A DNA stretch of 64,000 nt from positions 37,759,001 through 37,823,000 of the forward strand of contig CP136890.1 of NCBI GenBank assembly GCA_034359265.1. The letters run 5' to 3'. The notes beneath the pieces are model-generated. The model saw nothing but the letters and a program-made list of their open reading frames with translations, did not search any database and was not told the origin of the DNA. The translations under genes were made by a program, and so were the position numbers. Shown piece after piece: positions 43,331-54,919 of this stretch. How positions within the stretch are numbered: position 1 is the stretch's first letter; each line of letters opens with the position of its first letter. The stretch is from Canna indica. Taxonomy: Eukaryota > Streptophyta > Magnoliopsida > Zingiberales > Cannaceae.

Positions 43331-45138
43331 CTAGTCCACTATGGTGCCTCAATCACCTAGTAATCAACCTTTCGAAAAAGAATTTTAGTGGAAAAGAAAA
43401 GTAAAGAAGGTATACAACTTCAAGCTTCGTACAATTTTCTCATTAGTTCGTACAGAAAAACACACATGGTATTGAATATGGTAGTAGCTTGGATAATTGA
43501 CAGACGCATTCTTGTCCTGACTCAATGATCAGTCAAATACAAACCACACTAATTAACAAATGTCTCAACTATTTAAAACTTATTATTTATTTTATATATG
43601 ATTATTTTAACTGTTAGACTCTATATCCACACAAGAAGGCGTAAGTTCAATTTTCTTATATAATTCAAAAAAAAAAAAATTCTTATATAATTCTTGAAAA
43701 GTACTTCTGACATATTTGATGAGCAATAAGAAATAATAAGTACTTTACTTAAAGAAATATATTTAGTAAGTTATATTTTATATTTTTTAAAATAATCTTA
43801 AAATGTTAATTTTCAATGATTATATCTCCAACATTATTTTCTAAAAATCAGATGACATATATAATTCTAATTTTCAAATAATATAATTGAAGTCACTGCT
43901 CCGAACACCACCCCACCTCCATTCCACGTAAGCATAATTAAATACTTCTGTATATAGATTAAAGCATTATTAATTAGTGTTCTCAAAAAATAAGGTAATT
44001 AACTCAAGAAAGAGGGCTGTGTTATATAAGCCAACTGATCATATGGTTAATTATCTCTCTCTATATATGTACTAGTTAATTATCTATATATAGAATCTGA
44101 AAAAGATAAACCTTTTAATTGAGTTTATATATATACGAAGTGATATGTAGCTTCATACAATAGAAGGTCTCAGAACAACTGAGTGATGTTTTTGGGGAAA
44201 AAATAATAATTTTTTAAAATTAAATTTTGTAAGAGAAAAATTTTTAGATTCGGATTTTAGAAATTAAAATTTTTAAAATCAGAATTTAGTGAATTCAATA
44301 CCCATTTTATTCCTGGCCAAAGTCTCGTAAAAAATTAAAAAAATATATAAAAAAATAAATTAAATTTATAAAATATTTTTATGATAAAAATGAGATATTA
44401 TTGTATAAAAAATATATTTTCAAACTCTCTAATGCATTAAAGACTTTTGCACAAGTTTATAAATTTAAATTTAAACTAAAAATTATAAAATGTTTTGATG
44501 TAAAATATTTTTTTAGGATCATAGTACATCTTTTGTATCATTAAAAAATTATTTCATGAATTCAAATATTTTTTTAAAAAAATATGAAACTATTATAGAC
44601 TTTGCACAAAAATTATGAAGCTATTATAAACTTTTTATTTTAAATTTAACTTTATAGACTTTGGACGAAAGTCTCTAATGTATTAGAGACTTTTGCCCAA
44701 AGTCTATAATAGCTTTATAATTCAAAAAAGAATAATTTTAATTAATGAAATATCTTTTTTAAAATACAAAAGATGTGATGTGGTTCAAAAAAATATTTTT
44801 CATCAAAATATTTTATAATTTTTAATTTTAATTTAATTTTATAGACTTTGTGAAAAAGTCTCTAATGAATTAAAGAGTTTGAAAAAATATTTTTAGACTC
44901 TAATACTTCAGTTTTATTATAATTTTTTTTATAAGTTAAAATAATTTTTTTCATCATAACTTGATGGAAGTCACATAGAGATCTTCCCCTAAGGAAATCT
45001 ACCAACAAAGGCTTTTCGCTTCCCAATCAGAGGGTCATTAGTGGGAGACATGATTAATTAAAAGTCCTCGATAATCATGCATATAGGACAATCACTTATT
45101 TCTTTCTTTCTTTTCGTTGTAGCATTTTCATCATCACC
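43331..45138. other. AT-rich stretch before the copia gag
   Basis: Apart from the inverted repeat at about 44330-44960 no structure or gene was recognised. It may include the LTR of the decayed copia element, but I could not find LTR borders. Confidence 0.45.
44330..44960. repeat. Large imperfect inverted repeat (foldback)
   Basis: The arm around 44400-44560 (CAAACTCTCTAATGCATTAA ... ATTATAAAATGTTTTGATG) pairs with the arm at about 44740-44910 read in reverse (CAAACTCTTTAATTCATTAG ... ATTATAAAATATTTTGATG). The central area near 44680 holds the short palindrome GTCTCTAATGTATTAGAGAC. Arms are roughly 200-250 bp and mostly A/T. Confidence 0.7.
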
Positions 45139-45476
45139 ATGTCATCATCACTATCGTTGCATGGCATTCTAGATGCTAATAAATTAACTAGACTCAACTA
45201 CGTCAATTGGTTGCGAAATTTGAGGATTGCCCTCACTCAGGAAAAACTCTCCTATATTCTTGATAGTCAGCCATCGATGGAACCCCTTGAAGGTGGGAAC
45301 CATATCGAGGAAGATATGGCCACTGACAAGAAGTGGCAAGATGACAACACCACTGTCAGTGGATAATGCTCGCATCCATGTCGGATGTGTTGCAGAGGCA
45401 ACATGAAAAGATGGATGCTAGATCCATCATGCATCACCTCAAGGAGTTGTATAGTGAAGAGAGCAGGACTATTAGG
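45139..45476 (+). pseudogene. Decayed copia gag, first part (before the hAT insertion)
   Basis: Starts MSSSLSLHGILDANKLTRLN, YVNWLRNLRIALTQEKLSYI, a typical copia gag N terminus. A frameshift near 45365 moves the frame to MLASMSDVLQRQHEKMDARS and HHLKELYSEESRTIR. It is then cut by the hAT element, with CTATTAGG duplicated on both sides. It continues at 49675. Confidence 0.8.
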
Positions 45477-45594
45477 CATGGTTTAAAATACCGATACCGG
45501 TCATCATCTCGGCTGATGACCGGTACCGGTACGTACCGGTACCGTACCGTACCGACACACGGTACGGTCCGGTACGTAAATGGCATACCGAGCT

Positions 45595-45628
<34 letters not shown>

Positions 45629-48600
45629 ATTTTGTGCTAAAAATAACTCCAATAACCCATGATTGATCAAGAAATACTTAAATTTCATATCCAAACGTCA
45701 AATACATGAATACAATGTTTAAAATGCGGACGAATGACGTCCATCGTACTCGTACATATCTTGGGGACATACACGACTAAGGTCAACACCGTAAGTCTGC
45801 AATGCCCATATCTGAAAATGATCCCATGTCATCATGTCTTGGTATCCATTATACCACATACCTATCAGTGTTTCTTTGTTGACCGTCCAAGAACTAGTCC
45901 CTGTATCATCAGTTGAGTAGGTACTTGATACGGAGTGGGTTGATTCGGAAACTTCTTGCAAGCTACTCATCATATCGTAGTGGTAATCTTGCAAAGCTGT
46001 CGGTCCACCTCCTCGACGCCGGCCTTTCTTCTCGTACACCCGAGTTGTTTGTCTGGTTCTAGCACCGTGATCCTGATCTTGGGTGGAGTGGTCGAAGTAT
46101 TGCTCATTCGTCCACATATCGGTAGGTGCCAGTGTTGATGGTACGACAGTGTCTTCTTCCCCAGCTCCATCATCATCTCCTCCGTCTTCTGTGCTGCTAC
46201 TGCTACGAACCGAGGGCTCGTCTTCTTCGTCCTCTTCCGCTTCTGCAATCACGTCCAAATGATCAATTGGTCGTTTCCCTTTCCCTTTCCCTTTCCCTTT
46301 CCCTTTGCCTTTTGCCTTTGAAGGTGAAGGTGAAGGTGCCTTCTTCTTTCCCTTTAATTGTGAAGGTGGAGAGTCGGACGTGGATCGTCGTCTTACTCGT
46401 TGAACTCGTTGAGAGTCCAAGGGAGCAAAGTTCATGTCCCTCTCAAGAACTTGACTGTACGTGTCTTCTGGTTGACTCTCGGACTCAATAGCATCAGATA
46501 TAATTGGTGAAGGCCGAGGTGGTTCGCCTGGTTGAGGTTCATCAAGAAGAGGCGGGTCAGTCTCCATTGCACTCCACCAATCAATTATTGGGTCTGCATT
46601 GCCTTGGACGAACTCGACATCGAACGGATCTACATGTAGAATTTCTCTATCTTCGTTCCGTGACGCCCGCATTCGAAGTCGCATGTTATAATGAACATAT
46701 ACGAGCTTCTCTAATCGGGCGTACGAAAGGCGATTGCGCGGCTTCGTATGAATCAAGGCGAAGGTCGACCAATTCCTCTCGCATCCACTTGATGATGTGG
46801 TTTGCGAGAGGATGCGTGTTGCAATCTTTCGAAGAGTTAGAGATTCGTTTCCAAATTGCAACCACCATTCGACTGCAGCAAATTTAAAATTAATATTAGT
46901 AACGGGATTTTATCTTTGATAAATAAATTGACAAAGAAAATCTATCTACCTGGATCCATAGTATCTCGGATGGAGATTGCAAATGAATCTCCGAAATTGC
47001 CAGTTGCATCGCGGAACCATTTTAATTCATTGAGAGCTTGTGCCGCTTCTTGGTTGGATCCCGACATTCGTTGTATGACCTTGCGGAGGGGATATAACAA
47101 ACTATCGACCATTCCAAGATTATACCGGTATTGGTATGAAGGATTTAAATAATACCCTATAAAAAATTAAGCATAATGAATAAGTAATTAAGCATAATGA
47201 ATTAAATTTAAATAATTTTTTAATATTAAATAAAAAATACCTGCGATGTGTATGTCACGGCTCATTTGATTATCCCATCTCTCGGAGATAATTTTGATGA
47301 ATGGTTCATACTTGGCAGGAGAAATCATAACCCTCTTGATTTCTTCTTGTGCTTGGTGGATGTAGTGGTAAAGATGACTCATTTGAGGCGTCTTTTCCAT
47401 ATCCACCTGTCGTAGAACCTTGTACAAAGGTTCTACGGCGACGACTATTTCTGCGATGCAATCCCAGAAATGCGTGTTGAGGATGAACTTCTCTGTTTGT
47501 TTTCCATCAGCTTTTCCAGCATATCTTGATAAAGTCCATTCATCACTTGTAAACATGGTTCTAAGGGCCGTCTTTTTTTGTTGGAGTGACCTTAATGCGA
47601 TGAAGGTGGTTGCAAGACGAGTCGCTCCCGGTCGAAGAATTTCACCTAAAATATGAAATTATCATTAGTAAATATTTATGATAAACTAATTAATAAATAA
47701 ATATTAGAAATTACTTAAAAATTAATAAATTACCTTCTGTAAATTTTTTCATTAGGGCGTGTACCCATGTATGGTTGTAGATGAAGCGGGTAATTTGTTG
47801 CGCCTTCTTTACCGTCAACTTCACCATCGGTATATCACCGATATCTTTCATCATTAGGTCTACACAATGGGCTGCACATGGAGTCCAACATATGTGAGGA
47901 TAATCTTGTTCAATTATCTCACCTGCCTTTTTGAAATTGGCTCCGTTGTCGGTTATAACTTGAACAAGGTTCTGAGGTCCAATCTCCTCGATCACCTCCG
48001 TCATCAGCTTCGAGATGTAGTAAGCGTCATGGATTTCATCGGACGAGTTCACCGACTTGTGATAAACAACTCTCCGGTTGCAATAGACGAGGAAGTTGAT
48101 GATGCTCATTCGGGTTGGCCCGGTCCAGCTATCGCACATCAAACTGCATCCGTACTCCCCCCATTGTCGTTTGATTCCATCGATCCAGGTTTTTATTTCT
48201 TCGACCTCCGCTTCTAGGTAAGGACCTGAAATTTCATAGGGAGTTGGAGGGGCAATACCTGGGCCTACCTTTTGGATGGTAGACACCATGGTTCGGTAGT
48301 ATGGGTTGTTGGCTGCATTTGCGGGAATCCGGCTGAAATGGAACCATTTGGAGATGGCTCTCTCCAACTCCCACTTCTTCGACTTGCCGTACATATCGTC
48401 TATGCGTTGTTGCTTTGCCGATGGAGGAGGAAATGCCCTGGGATCAAGATCAGAAACATTAATATTAGTTTTCCTACCACTTGCTCCGAGGTTTGTGAAG
48501 AATCCACGAAGGCCTCCTCTGCTGCTTCCTCTGCTCTGAGTTTGAGGTGCTCTCATGCTAGAACTCCGACCAATATAAGGACCGGAGGGAATTGGACCTC

Positions 48601-49674
48601 TTCGGTCCATTGCTCCGGCAGCCGAAGTTGAGCCGACGCTGCTTATGCCACCGCTGCCACTGCCGCCGCCATATTCGAATTGAGATCCGGGATAATACAT
48701 CCGTTCTCGTTCGAATTCAGCATGCTCCAATGAAGCTCGGATGCCGGCTTCAAGTTCCGGATCCTCGTCGTTATCGCCACCTCGAGCCTCATAATGGCCA
48801 CCGCTGACATCTTGGGTAGCTCGTCGGTCGAACTCGGCTTGTTGAGCTGCATTCTTAAGACGTTGCTCCTTCTTGTTGGTGAGCATATCTTTAAACATTT
48901 GTCGGATTTCCGGCGATGCTTGGGTGCATTTGACGACGTCGCTGGATGTTCCGGCCAAGTGTGCCTTTAATCGAGTGACGCCTCCACCACGAGAAATCAT
49001 ATTACAGTGGATGCATTTCCAGTGGTTAGCCTTCTCCAACCGAACACCGTGTTGCCATGCGGGGTCGACTTGAGGTTTCGGCGCCATTTGAGCAGAATTT
49101 CGACGTAGAAATTAAGAAAGTAGAGAGAGAGAGAGATTGAGAAAGATTGAGAGTTTAGAGAGTTTAGATGAGTAGAGGGGGTGAGTGAGAGTAAAAGAGG
49201 TGTTTTGGGGGCTATATATAGCCACCAAAACATCCAAAAATGACAAAAAAGACCCTAAGACCCGTTTTTTGCTGTCGGTGCTACAGTGCTGGCTGTCGGC
49301 ACTGTAGCAGCCCAACGGCTCTTACAAAGAGCCGTTGGGTTGGGATGTTGAGTGATACCGGGTGATACCGGGCAATACCGCCCGGTATCATAGCTCTTAC
49401 CGCCCGGTATTTGCTAAATACCGGGCGGTATTTATCGGTATACCGGTATTCCTTAAATATACATATTTTGCTACAGTGCAAAATATCATACCGGGCGGTA
49501 AAGCCCGGTATGATAGCAAATACCGCCCGGTATTTCATAAATACCGGACATACCGGGCGGTATTTACCGAGATGCCCGGTATTTACCCATACCGAGCATC
49601 TCGTATACCGGTTTTTTCAAAAACCGGTAAATACCGGACTTACCGCCCGGTATACCGCGAGATTTGAAACCATG
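45477..49674 (-). mobile_element. Complete hAT transposon, 4198 bp
   Basis: The ends are CATGGTTTAAAATACCG (left) and, from the right, CATGGTTTCAAATCTCG. The perfect 8-bp duplication CTATTAGG lies at 45469-45476 and 49675-49682. Removing the element rejoins the copia gag reading frame (...ESRTIR + YELSKQLHAKM...). Both ends carry dense ACCGGTA / TACCGCCCGGTA palindromes (45487-45575 and 49345-49660), as expected for transposase binding sites. A 32-base T run is at 45596-45627. It carries one transposase gene without breaks. Confidence 0.95.
45719..49087 (-). CDS. hAT transposase, four exons, intact frame (1039 aa)
   Basis: Exons on the minus strand: 49087-47734, 47645-47241, 47156-46950 and 46872-45719, all with GT donors and AG acceptors. 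Their sum is 3120 bases, or 1039 codons plus stop. A BED-type zinc finger is at the N terminus (HWKCIHCNMISRGGGVTRLK, then HLAG). A DUF659 core follows in exon 1 (GCSLMCDSWTGPTRMSIINF, VITDNGANFKKAG, CAAHCVDLMMKD). The hATC dimerisation region opens exon 4 (ESLTLRKIATRILSQTTSSS, GCERNWSTFALIHTKPRNRL). The C terminus is long and of low complexity, with an acidic block and a KGKGKGKGKGK run. The protein cuts and joins the element ends in the nucleus. With complete domains and element ends it is a candidate autonomous copy. Confidence 0.9.
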
Positions 49675-52375
49675 CTATTAGGTATGAACTGTCTAAACAA
49701 CTCCATGCCAAAATGGAGGCGGGGACGTCTGTCGAGACCCATGTCCTTAAACTCATCAATTTGATTGAGGGGTTAGAGAGGTTGGGCTTTGACATGGACA
49801 TAGAGCTAAGTCGGGACTTAATACTCCAATCCCTCCCGGAATCATTCTTACAGTTCATTATAAACTTTCACATGAACAAGCTAGTTGCCTCGCTTGCTGA
49901 GCTTCTTAATAGCTGAAGACTGTTGAGTCCAACCTTCCGAAGAATAATGACAAAGTCTTGTTAGTGGGAGGTGCCTCCAAAGAGGTAAAGAAATGCTATG
50001 TTAGAGCAAATCAAAGAACAAAGTTGTGAAACCTATGAAATATATCAAGAAGAAAGGGAAGGATATTCCCTAAGGCACCTGCTATTATTGTGGTAAAGAT
50101 GCCCATTGGAAGCATAACTAGAAGGAGTATATAGCAGAAATGAAGCAGAAGAGGGCTTCTGAAGCGGCTTCTTCAGATGCGTACGTTATTGAAATAAATT
50201 TGTCATTAACTAACTCTACTTCATGGGTATTGGATACTGGTTGTGGTTCTCACATCTGCAATTCGTTGCAGGGGCTGAGAATAAGTAGAAGATCAGACAA
50301 AGGTGACTACGACCTCCGGGTAGGCAACGGTGCAGGAGTTATAGCTTTAGCCATAGGCACCTATTGTTTAGATCTGCCTTCTAGAAAGACTATTGAGTTG
50401 AATAATTATTATTTCATTATAGTATTAATAAAGACTATTATTTTTTTGTTCCTTTAACAAGGTTATGAAATGTGTTTAAAAGGCAATAGTTGTCTCATAT
50501 AAAATTCTAATGAGTTATATGCTACTGGACACATTTCGAATGGCTTGATGGTTGTAAATGTTAGTGATATTGTTTTTCATATCAAATGGACGCATAAAAG
50601 ATAAAAAGATGAAATGAACTTCACCTACCTTTGGCATTTGAGACTAGGACATATCAATGAGAATCGGCTAAATAGGTTGTATAGAAATGAGTATTTTCAC
50701 CCATTCGATTATGAATCGATGCCAACTTATGAATCCCGTCTTAAAGGGAAAATGACCAAGTCTCCCTTCACTGGGCGTAGTGAAAGGGCCACTGAGTTGT
50801 AAGAGCTAGTCCACACAGATGTTTGAGGACTGATGACAACTCAAGCCAGTGGCGGATATTCCTACTTCATCATGTTTAGGATGATGTATCGAGGTATGGA
50901 TATGTCTACTTGCTGAGACATAAGTCCGATGCTTTTGGAAGGTTCAAAGAATATAGGGCTGAAGTTGAGAAATAAGTAGGGAAAAGTATCAAAGTCCTTC
51001 GATCAGATCGAGGCGGAGAATACTTATCCACTGAATTTTTGAATTATCTCAAGGATAACGAGATTGTCTCTGAATGGAACCCTCTAGGCATACCACAACA
51101 TAATGGAGTGTCTAAAAGGGGGAATTGCACCTTATTAGATATAATGCGAACCATGCTTTGCTTTACTGATCTTCTGATCTCCTTTTGGGGATATGCACTG
51201 GAAACAATCATCTACCTTTTAAATAAGGCACGCACAAAGTCTATCTCTAGTACACCATGTGAGATATGAAATGATAAGAAATTGAGTCTGAAACATCTCA
51301 AGATTTGGGGTTGCTCAACGTACGTCAAAAAATTAGAGTTAGACAAGCTTACTGGTAAGTCTACTAGGTGTAGATTTGTGGGATATCCTAAAAAGAGTTT
51401 AGGGTATTACTTCTACTTGCCAATTGAACAAAAGGTGTTTGTCAGTAGGCACGCCACTTTCTTAGAAAAAGAGTTTATCGAGAAAAGTGGGAGTAGAAGA
51501 AATGTTGAACTTAATGAAGTTCAACAATCGCGTACAAACAGATTCACAACAACCCGTGGAAAGTCCACAGGTTGAACCAATTATAGAAACCCTACCTCCC
51601 ACCATTCTTCGTAGATCAAGTAGATTGCGTAGACCACCTAAAAGATTAAATTTGGCCATTGAGAATGACCAAGATTCAGATGACCCGCAATCCTTTGATC
51701 AAGTAGTCAAAAGAGTTGATTGCAAGCGATGGCTTGATGCAATGAAATATGAAATGAACTCGATGTATACAAACCAAGTTTGGACTTTGATTGACTTGCC
51801 CGAACGAGTTACTCCTAGGGTGTAAATGGATCTTTAAGAGAAACATTAGAGCCGATGGTCAGGTGGAGACCTATAAGGCCATGCTAGTTGCAAAAGGTTC
51901 CACTCAAAGATAAGACGTTGACTATGATGAAACTTTTTCATCTGTAGCCATGCTTAAGTCCATTAGAATATTGCTAGCCATCGCTGTATACCATGAACGA
52001 GATCTGACAGATGGATGTCAAGACTGCATTCCTCAATGGAGAGCTTGAGGAAAAAGTCTATATGACACAACCAAAAGGATTTGTATCCTCGGTTGGATCG
52101 AAGAAGGTATGCAAGGTGTTGAGGCCCATTTATGGGCTCAAGCAAGCATCAGCAAGTTGGAACATCCGTTTTGATGAGATAGTCAAATAGTTTGGCTTTA
52201 TCAAAAATGTGTATGAGGCTTGTGTATACAAGAAGGTTAGTGGGAGCGCAGTTGTATTTATTGTGTTGTATGTGGATGACATACTGCTCATTGGGAATGA
52301 CGTTCCCATGCTCTAGTCAGTCAATGCATGGTTGTCAAAAAACTTCTCCATGAAAGACTAGGTGAAGCATCCTAT
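49675..52375 (+). pseudogene. Decayed copia gag-pol, main part (after the hAT insertion)
   Basis: After the duplicated CTATTAGG the gag resumes (YELSKQLHAKM, ETHVLKLINLIEGLERLGFD), then a knuckle remnant. The protease motif is WVLDTGCGSHICNS (50140-50457). The pre-integrase segment LWHLRLGHINENRLNRL is at 50614. The integrase has RGGEYLSTE...NYLKDNEI and GIPQHNGVSKRG (51000-51130). RT entry is DAMKYEMNSMYTNQVWTL (51730). YVDD at about 52270 is in VLYVDDILLIGNDV. RT ends near 52370 with NFSMKD. Many stops and frameshifts are present. The lineage differs from the RAV-adjacent copia and may be Bianca-like. Confidence 0.87.
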
Positions 52376-52594
52376 AGGTTGACTTTCCTTGCCCTTTTTG
52401 ATTGATGCCAAAGAGAGGAGAAAAATATACGTTAAAAGGAGAAACCATAAGGAAAACCATGTGCATATAGATAGGGGGAGTTCTATTATATAGATATGCA
52501 TGTTAATAGGGGAGAAATCCCATAATTGATATTCTTTATGCTTAAATGAAAATATTTTATTAAAAATATTTGTCATCATAAAAAAAGATGAGAT
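52376..52594 (+). mobile_element. 3' internal tail of a SIRE-like copia (purine-rich)
   Basis: Begins CCTTTTTGATTGATGCC and contains repeated GGGGGAG/GGGGAGA words. It ends TTTGTCATCATAAAAAAAGA just before an LTR start. The same words occur in reverse in the element at 62148-62460. The junction to the unrelated copia pol at about 52375 is abrupt. Confidence 0.7.
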
Positions 52595-52670
52595 TGTTGG
52601 CCTAGATTTGTCAACCTAGGTCTTAATCTTGGTTTTGATGATAACAAACATGGAATAAATGTTTGAGCAA
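52595..52670 (+). repeat. SIRE-like LTR, first 76 bp (before the CACTA insertion)
   Basis: Starts TGTTGGCCTAGATTTG and includes TTTTGATGATAACAAACA, matching the LTR start on the minus strand at 62147. It ends in the CAA duplicated by the CACTA element and continues at 59833. Confidence 0.85.
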
Positions 52671-53324
52671 CACTACTAGAAAAATGGGCATCAGCAACGG
52701 CTGATGCCGTTGCTGAACCGTTGCTGAAGAGAATCAGCAACGGTCGAGCCGTTGCAAAAGAGCCGTGACAGAAAGTCGCGTTGCTGATAACTTAGCAACG
52801 GATCAGCAACGGCCGTTATCAGCAACGGCCGCCCGGGCCGTCGCTAAAAATATTATCAGCAACGGTTTTGCCACGGACCCGGAGCCGTTGCTGATAACAT
52901 TAATAGCAACGGCCGCTGAGTCCGTAGCAACGCCGTTAGTAAAAGACTGTCGCTAAGCCGTTGCTGTAGGTCATCAGCAACGACTTTCGATACACTTTTA
53001 GCAACGGCTTTCCCACGGATGGCCGTGGGAAAGCCGTTGCTGATGATGTGGACCTGGGGACAGAAACATTTAAAATTTCTAATTTTCATTGATACATTGA
53101 TACATTATCTGATACATAACTCACACACCCATACTCTCATACACACATTCATTCACATCACAAACACACCAAGATATACATCAAAACAATTATATTTATA
53201 TTGATAATTATCCACGATAGTATAAAAACAATTCAAATGCAAAATTGAAGTATCAATATCCAAACAAAATAAGTTAAACAAATTCAATATCTCAGTAACA
53301 AGTTCAATATCCAAACAAAAAATC

Positions 53325-54844
53325 TCACGATGACGATGGAGGGTGGTCTGGATCATATGGCGGGGTCTGGAGTGCTTGAGTGTACACCGGCGTGGACTGA
53401 CTCGAGGACGATGGATTAGATGATGCCGAAGAGATGCCTGCTGCGGGATGACCTGACATGTTGCGTAGCATAGCATGCATCTCCTCCATCATCTGACTCT
53501 GACGCGCGACCGTCTCCTCTAGAGTCCTTATTCTGCTACTATGATCATAACTGGATCTAGAGGTGGACGGCCGCTCACCAGCGACCGGAGGGGTCGGTGC
53601 CCCAAGTGGCCCTAGCACGGCTCGCGCATGACCACTATCTGCGAAGCCATATACGCGGCCATGCTCCCAGCCACCTGCGGCCTCGACCCACGATGCTGCG
53701 TCAAAGTCCTCGGGGGTACCCCCGCGCTGCACCACCGTCTGGCTGTAGGTCTCCTACTCGAGTTTGATTTTTTGTTTAATATTTATCATAAAACTTAAAT
53801 TATAAATATATAATGAATAACTTAAACAAATATTAATTACCATAATGTATGCAGCGCGGTTGTGGATGTACTCCCCCGTCCCATGTGCTCGACGGTGAGT
53901 CCGCTCAAACACCGCCATCGGGGAGGGTCGCTGGACACTCCCGTCATCCGACACCGTCGTCTACATTTACAAAACAAATACATTAATTAGTACACATAAT
54001 AACAAATAAAATATATAATTAAACGATATACTTACCATACGGTTGGCGTGCACTGCAAATGCAACAGAGCCGCCGGTGTGACGCGCTGCTCCCCCCGACA
54101 TGCGATTTCTAGCCGCATTCCGAGAAACCTCCTGCCATCGATCCGTCGACCATATCCCCACGAGCTGGTCCCATATATCTGGAGTAATCCAACCGGAGCC
54201 GTATCCCCGAGTCTCCGCGATGTTAGTGGTCCCAGCTCGGGCCATCGCTTGGGACCGAGCCTGCCCCAGCTGCCCGTTGTACCTTGCCCGGGAAATAGAC
54301 TCCCAGGCAGCGTAAATGAAGGGCCTCTGGTCCTCGGCCCATGTATAGCGAGCCTGCAAAATAATAATATCAGTACCAATATTAATATATCATCATGCAT
54401 GTAAAAAAAAAAAATAATACGTGCCTCAAACTCGCGCCATAACATGTCGACGTGCTCACTAGGCACGTGAGACCACGTAGGCCATGCCCCGTGCATGTAT
54501 CGTCGAATAGTAGAAGAAATGCTCCTCGGCACTTCTTCTTGCTCGAACCTGCACAACAAAAATAAATTTTAATATTATATTATGATATAATGAATTTGTA
54601 ATGATTCATAATTCATGATATATTACCGCTCCCCAATCACGCTAATCAATCTACGTGACTCTGTGGCTGGTGGAGGCTGCCACTTGTTCGGCCCGCGTGG
54701 CCGCCTGCGTCTGGATGTACTAGCCTCAGCAGTATCATCCTCATGAGGATCAGCAACAGGAGGATCAGCAGCATGAGTAAGTGCTGGAGTCTCACCGATC
54801 GGAGACTCCGAAGCTCTCCTGCGTCGATAACCACGACCAGACAT
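53325..54844 (-). CDS. CACTA tnpA-like protein (Transposase_24 type), five exons
   Basis: Exons on the minus strand: 54844-54627, 54548 to about 54430, about 54356-54036, 53960-53841 and 53753-53325. Introns are mostly GT-AG (GTAAGT after 54036). The donor after exon 2 does not preserve phase with GT and may be a GC donor or a small defect. The protein starts MSGRGYRRRRASESPIGETP. Its middle (PRSISSTIRRYMHGAWPTWS, then AWESISRARYNGQLGQARSQ, GYGSGWITPDIWDQLVGIWS) resembles the plant Ptta/En/Spm Transposase_24 domain. A probable coiled coil near the C terminus (SRIRTLEETVARQSQMMEEM) precedes a Ser/Pro-rich tail. TNPA proteins bind subterminal repeats. Exon limits 2 and 3 are uncertain. Confidence 0.75.
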
Positions 54845-54919
54845 ATCTGTCGAACATACATATAATCAGATTATTGTATAAATAGTAGAGATATATTTAA
54901 TAAAATATATACTTTACAA

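Noticed and set aside
45734..46887. Plus-strand ORFs opposite hAT exon 4
   Set aside because: Shadows of the transposase exon, which has clear hATC homology and in-phase splice sites.
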